Source of the DNA: an uncultured Sphingobacteriales bacterium
Lineage (GTDB): Bacteria; Bacteroidota; Bacteroidia; Chitinophagales; Chitinophagaceae
Reading direction: 5' to 3'
Length of the DNA: 7,171 nt
NCBI GenBank assembly: GCA_946479435.1
Contig: CAMLFX010000120.1
Span: 1-7,171 of the forward strand
This document shows, piece after piece, positions 5,609-7,171 of this stretch. A model generated the notes under the pieces. It worked only from the letters and a program-made list of their open reading frames with translations. It did not search any database and had not been told where the DNA came from. Position numbers and translations under genes: made by a program. The number at the start of each line of letters is the position of its first letter. The stretch's first letter is position 1.

Positions 5609-6809
5609 TTTGCTGGTTTATCACTGCTTGATAAAAAGAGATATTTTGTTTAGCTATTATTCTAATGTCGAATTTTTCCCGAACTGTTATCTGCCCCTGT
5701 GCTGCTAATTGTAAACGCACATTGTCATTTAACAACATATAACAAATTTTCTCAGCAATTTCCTCCACACTATCGGGCTCTATCAGCAACCCATTTTTAC
5801 CGTCTGTAATGAGCTCGGGCCCCGATGTCCTTTTTGTATATATTACAGATACACCATAAGCCATCGCTTCCAATGGCGCTAATGAAAAGGCTTCGGCATA
5901 CGATGGGAAAACGCAAACATTTGACTTTGATATGTCATGAAACAATTTATATCTATCTGCATGACCCATAAACGTTACTGAGTTTATAGCATGTGGTGTT
6001 AATAGTTTTTTTATTTTCTCTATATTACCTTTACCATAGACATAAAGATGAGCATCAATCTTTTTAGATACAATATTCCATGCTTTCATTAGCTGGCATA
6101 TACCTTTCTTTTCTACAAGTGTACCGGAAAACATAACCCGACCGGGAATTTTATTTACTTCCGGTATTTTTACAGGAGTATCAATACCATTATATACTAC
6201 TTTGATCTCTTTATGTATTTTGAAGTACGCTTTTGTCTTGTCAGCTGTATATTTACTTACACTAGTAATTCCACTTGCTTCGGTAAATATTTCCTGCTCC
6301 ATAACATGTACCTGCAACGGCTCTTTCATACCTGCCTCGCGCGCAAAATAGGTCATATTACCATGCAGCTTTACTACAACAGGCACTGAAAGTTTAGGGA
6401 AATGTACTGGCTCCTTACAAAATCTCATATAATCACAGTAGTCCGGCATTTCAACTATATCAATTCCGTACTTAACTATTAGTTGCTCCAGGAACTTCCT
6501 GTATTTATCTAAACTTCTTTTTATATCCCATTGCAGCAAGCCCAACCTATGTAATACTTTATAACTACCCCGCACTCTTAATGAATTATGATTATGAAAC
6601 CATTTTGAAGATAACGTATATCTGAAACGATATACTTCCACGCCATTATCTTCAAAATGATCTTCACCACCATAACCCCAATAATATATGCCTGCAACAA
6701 CTACATTATGTCCTTGCTTTACCATTTCCCTGCCCAGTGTTTGTACCACTGAACCTATACCACCATGTTTGCCGGGAGGATATTCATCGCATAAATAAAG
6801 TATGTTCAT
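5601..6809 (-). CDS. GT4-family glycosyltransferase
   Basis: A 402-residue GT-B glycosyltransferase. The N-terminal domain starts with MNILYLCDEYPP and the glycine loop GKHGGIGS (13-20), then KLHG (147-150) near the acceptor cleft. VVYNGID (204-210) marks the linker. The C-terminal donor domain shows FSGTLVEKKG (227-236), a complete E-x7-E motif (E306 to E314, in AEAFSLAPLEAM), and the DGKNGLLIEP segment (336-345) typical of GT4. It is probably cytoplasmic or peripheral to the membrane, adding one sugar to the lipid-linked repeat unit; donor unknown. It sits between the flippase and polymerase genes. Its ATG overlaps the flippase stop as ATGA (6806-6809), and its stop overlaps the next start by 8 bp. 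A nested perfect inverted repeat (6601-6659) lies about 150-210 bases into the reading frame. Family call is firm. Confidence 0.93.
   Translation of the reverse strand: MNILYLCDEYPPGKHGGIGSVVQTLGREMVKQGHNVVVAGIYYWGYGGEDHFEDNGVEVYRFRYTLSSKWFHNHNSLRVRGSYKVLHRLGLLQWDIKRSLDKYRKFLEQLIVKYGIDIVEMPDYCDYMRFCKEPVHFPKLSVPVVVKLHGNMTYFAREAGMKEPLQVHVMEQEIFTEASGITSVSKYTADKTKAYFKIHKEIKVVYNGIDTPVKIPEVNKIPGRVMFSGTLVEKKGICQLMKAWNIVSKKIDAHLYVYGKGNIEKIKKLLTPHAINSVTFMGHADRYKLFHDISKSNVCVFPSYAEAFSLAPLEAMAYGVSVIYTKRTSGPELITDGKNGLLIEPDSVEEIAEKICYMLLNDNVRLQLAAQGQITVREKFDIRIIAKQNISFYQAVINQQNA
6601..6659 (-). repeat. Nested perfect inverted repeat (14-bp outer, 7-bp inner stem) within a GT4 gene
   Basis: CATTTTGAAGATAA (6601-6614) is the exact reverse complement of TTATCTTCAAAATG (6646-6659). 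Between them, GTATATC (6616-6622) is the exact reverse complement of GATATAC (6629-6635), with a six-base loop. In the minus-strand message this folds as a 14-bp stem, an uneven internal loop of ten bases on one side and one on the other, a 7-bp stem and a hexaloop. No T tract follows, so it is not an intrinsic terminator. The same bases encode residues about 51-70 of the glycosyltransferase (HFEDNGVEVYRFRYTLSSKW), just after its glycine-rich N-terminal part. The repeat is directly visible; its function is unknown. Confidence 0.85.
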
Positions 6810-7171
6810 CTCTTTAGGAAAAGTTGCAGGGTTTGTAAATGTGTTTTATTAATAAGCTTGAATACAATACAGAGTAATATATATACTATGACCCCTGTAA
6901 ATATTTGTAGTACTATATTATTCAAAAGATAAGTTGATACCCAATATGCAATTGATGCCAATAAAAAATACAGCATAATATCAATTACTCTGATGGATAC
7001 TGCAGCCTTTTTCAGCAAGATTGAATAAGCTATTAACTGCAAAACAGTGGTAGCTAAAAATGCTATAGCTGCCCCAGTACCGCTAAACAAGGGTATTAAT
7101 ACGATATTCAATATCAAATTGCCTACTGCAGTGGCAATAGTTATATTGGCAATTTTACGATACAGTTTCCC
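6806..7171 (-). CDS. Wzx-type polysaccharide flippase, C-terminal part (5' end beyond window)
   Basis: The frame is open from the right edge of the window to a TGA at 6806-6808, giving the last 121 residues of a longer protein; the beginning is cut off by the window, not by a mutation. A TTG at 7117 could be mistaken for a start, but the 18 codons before it read on without a stop and fit the family. The piece has about four membrane spans. The first two include NLILNIVLIPLFSGTGAAIA, the typical pattern of the polysaccharide-biosynthesis C-terminal domain of MATE/MOP-superfamily flippases (N-x-x-L-x-P-x-x-G-x-x-G-A-A-x-A). Such proteins move lipid-linked repeat units from the inner to the outer face of the cytoplasmic membrane. 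The protein ends in a short basic tail (FLKR). The stop overlaps the next gene's ATG. A lipid II flippase or unrelated MATE transporter is less likely in this setting. Confidence 0.85.
   Translation of the reverse strand, partial: GKLYRKIANITIATAVGNLILNIVLIPLFSGTGAAIAFLATTVLQLIAYSILLKKAAVSIRVIDIMLYFLLASIAYWVSTYLLNNIVLQIFTGVIVYILLCIVFKLINKTHLQTLQLFLKR

Noticed and set aside
7115..7117. TTG at the start of a 103-codon frame as the beginning of a small membrane protein
   Set aside because: The frame stays open to the window edge and the extra 18 residues continue a flippase membrane span, so this is an internal Leu codon.
828..7171. Possible new defence or mobile system in the minus-strand block
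   Set aside because: Every gene is accounted for by well-known glycan-synthesis families; there are no nucleases, transposases, terminal repeats or toxin-antitoxin pairs.

Overview
The window is AT-rich and gene-dense, with no gene-free stretch over 35 bases. It looks like a chromosomal segment from a member of the Bacteroidota, possibly Chitinophagaceae or Sphingobacteriia. The reasons are a TAnnTTTG-type -7 promoter element ahead of the first gene, starts almost without Shine-Dalgarno sequences, and protein styles typical of that phylum. The taxonomic call is inference; no rRNA or other marker gene is present.

Layout. Bases 35-808 (+) hold a complete enoyl-CoA hydratase/isomerase family gene. 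It converges on a long minus-strand block across a 19-bp gap. The terminator hairpin there also covers the last codons of the opposing gene. The rest of the window, 828-7171, is read right to left as one tightly packed polysaccharide operon. In transcription order it holds: the C-terminal end of a Wzx-type flippase (cut by the window edge), a GT4 glycosyltransferase, a Wzy/O-antigen-ligase-like membrane protein, a GT2 glycosyltransferase, a second GT4 glycosyltransferase, and a DUF1972-family glycosyltransferase. The first four junctions are overlaps (ATGA, 8 bp, 8 bp, ATGA), which suggests translational coupling. Only the last gene is set off, by 26 bp.

How the genes work together. The set fits the distal end of a Wzx/Wzy-dependent locus for O-antigen, capsule or exopolysaccharide. 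Four glycosyltransferases would build a lipid-linked repeat unit on the inner face of the membrane, the flippase would turn it over, and the multi-membrane protein would polymerise it (or ligate it). The priming transferase, nucleotide-sugar genes and export/chain-length genes are not in the window and presumably lie to the right. The hydratase gene is a metabolic neighbour and marks the end of the locus.

The least expected signal is a nested inverted repeat inside the first GT4 gene (6601-6659): a perfect 14-bp outer stem around a perfect 7-bp inner stem. Protein coding alone does not obviously explain it. I found no CRISPR array, tRNA, rRNA, insertion sequence or clearly new defence system here; apart from that structure it reads as an ordinary, strain-variable glycan locus.
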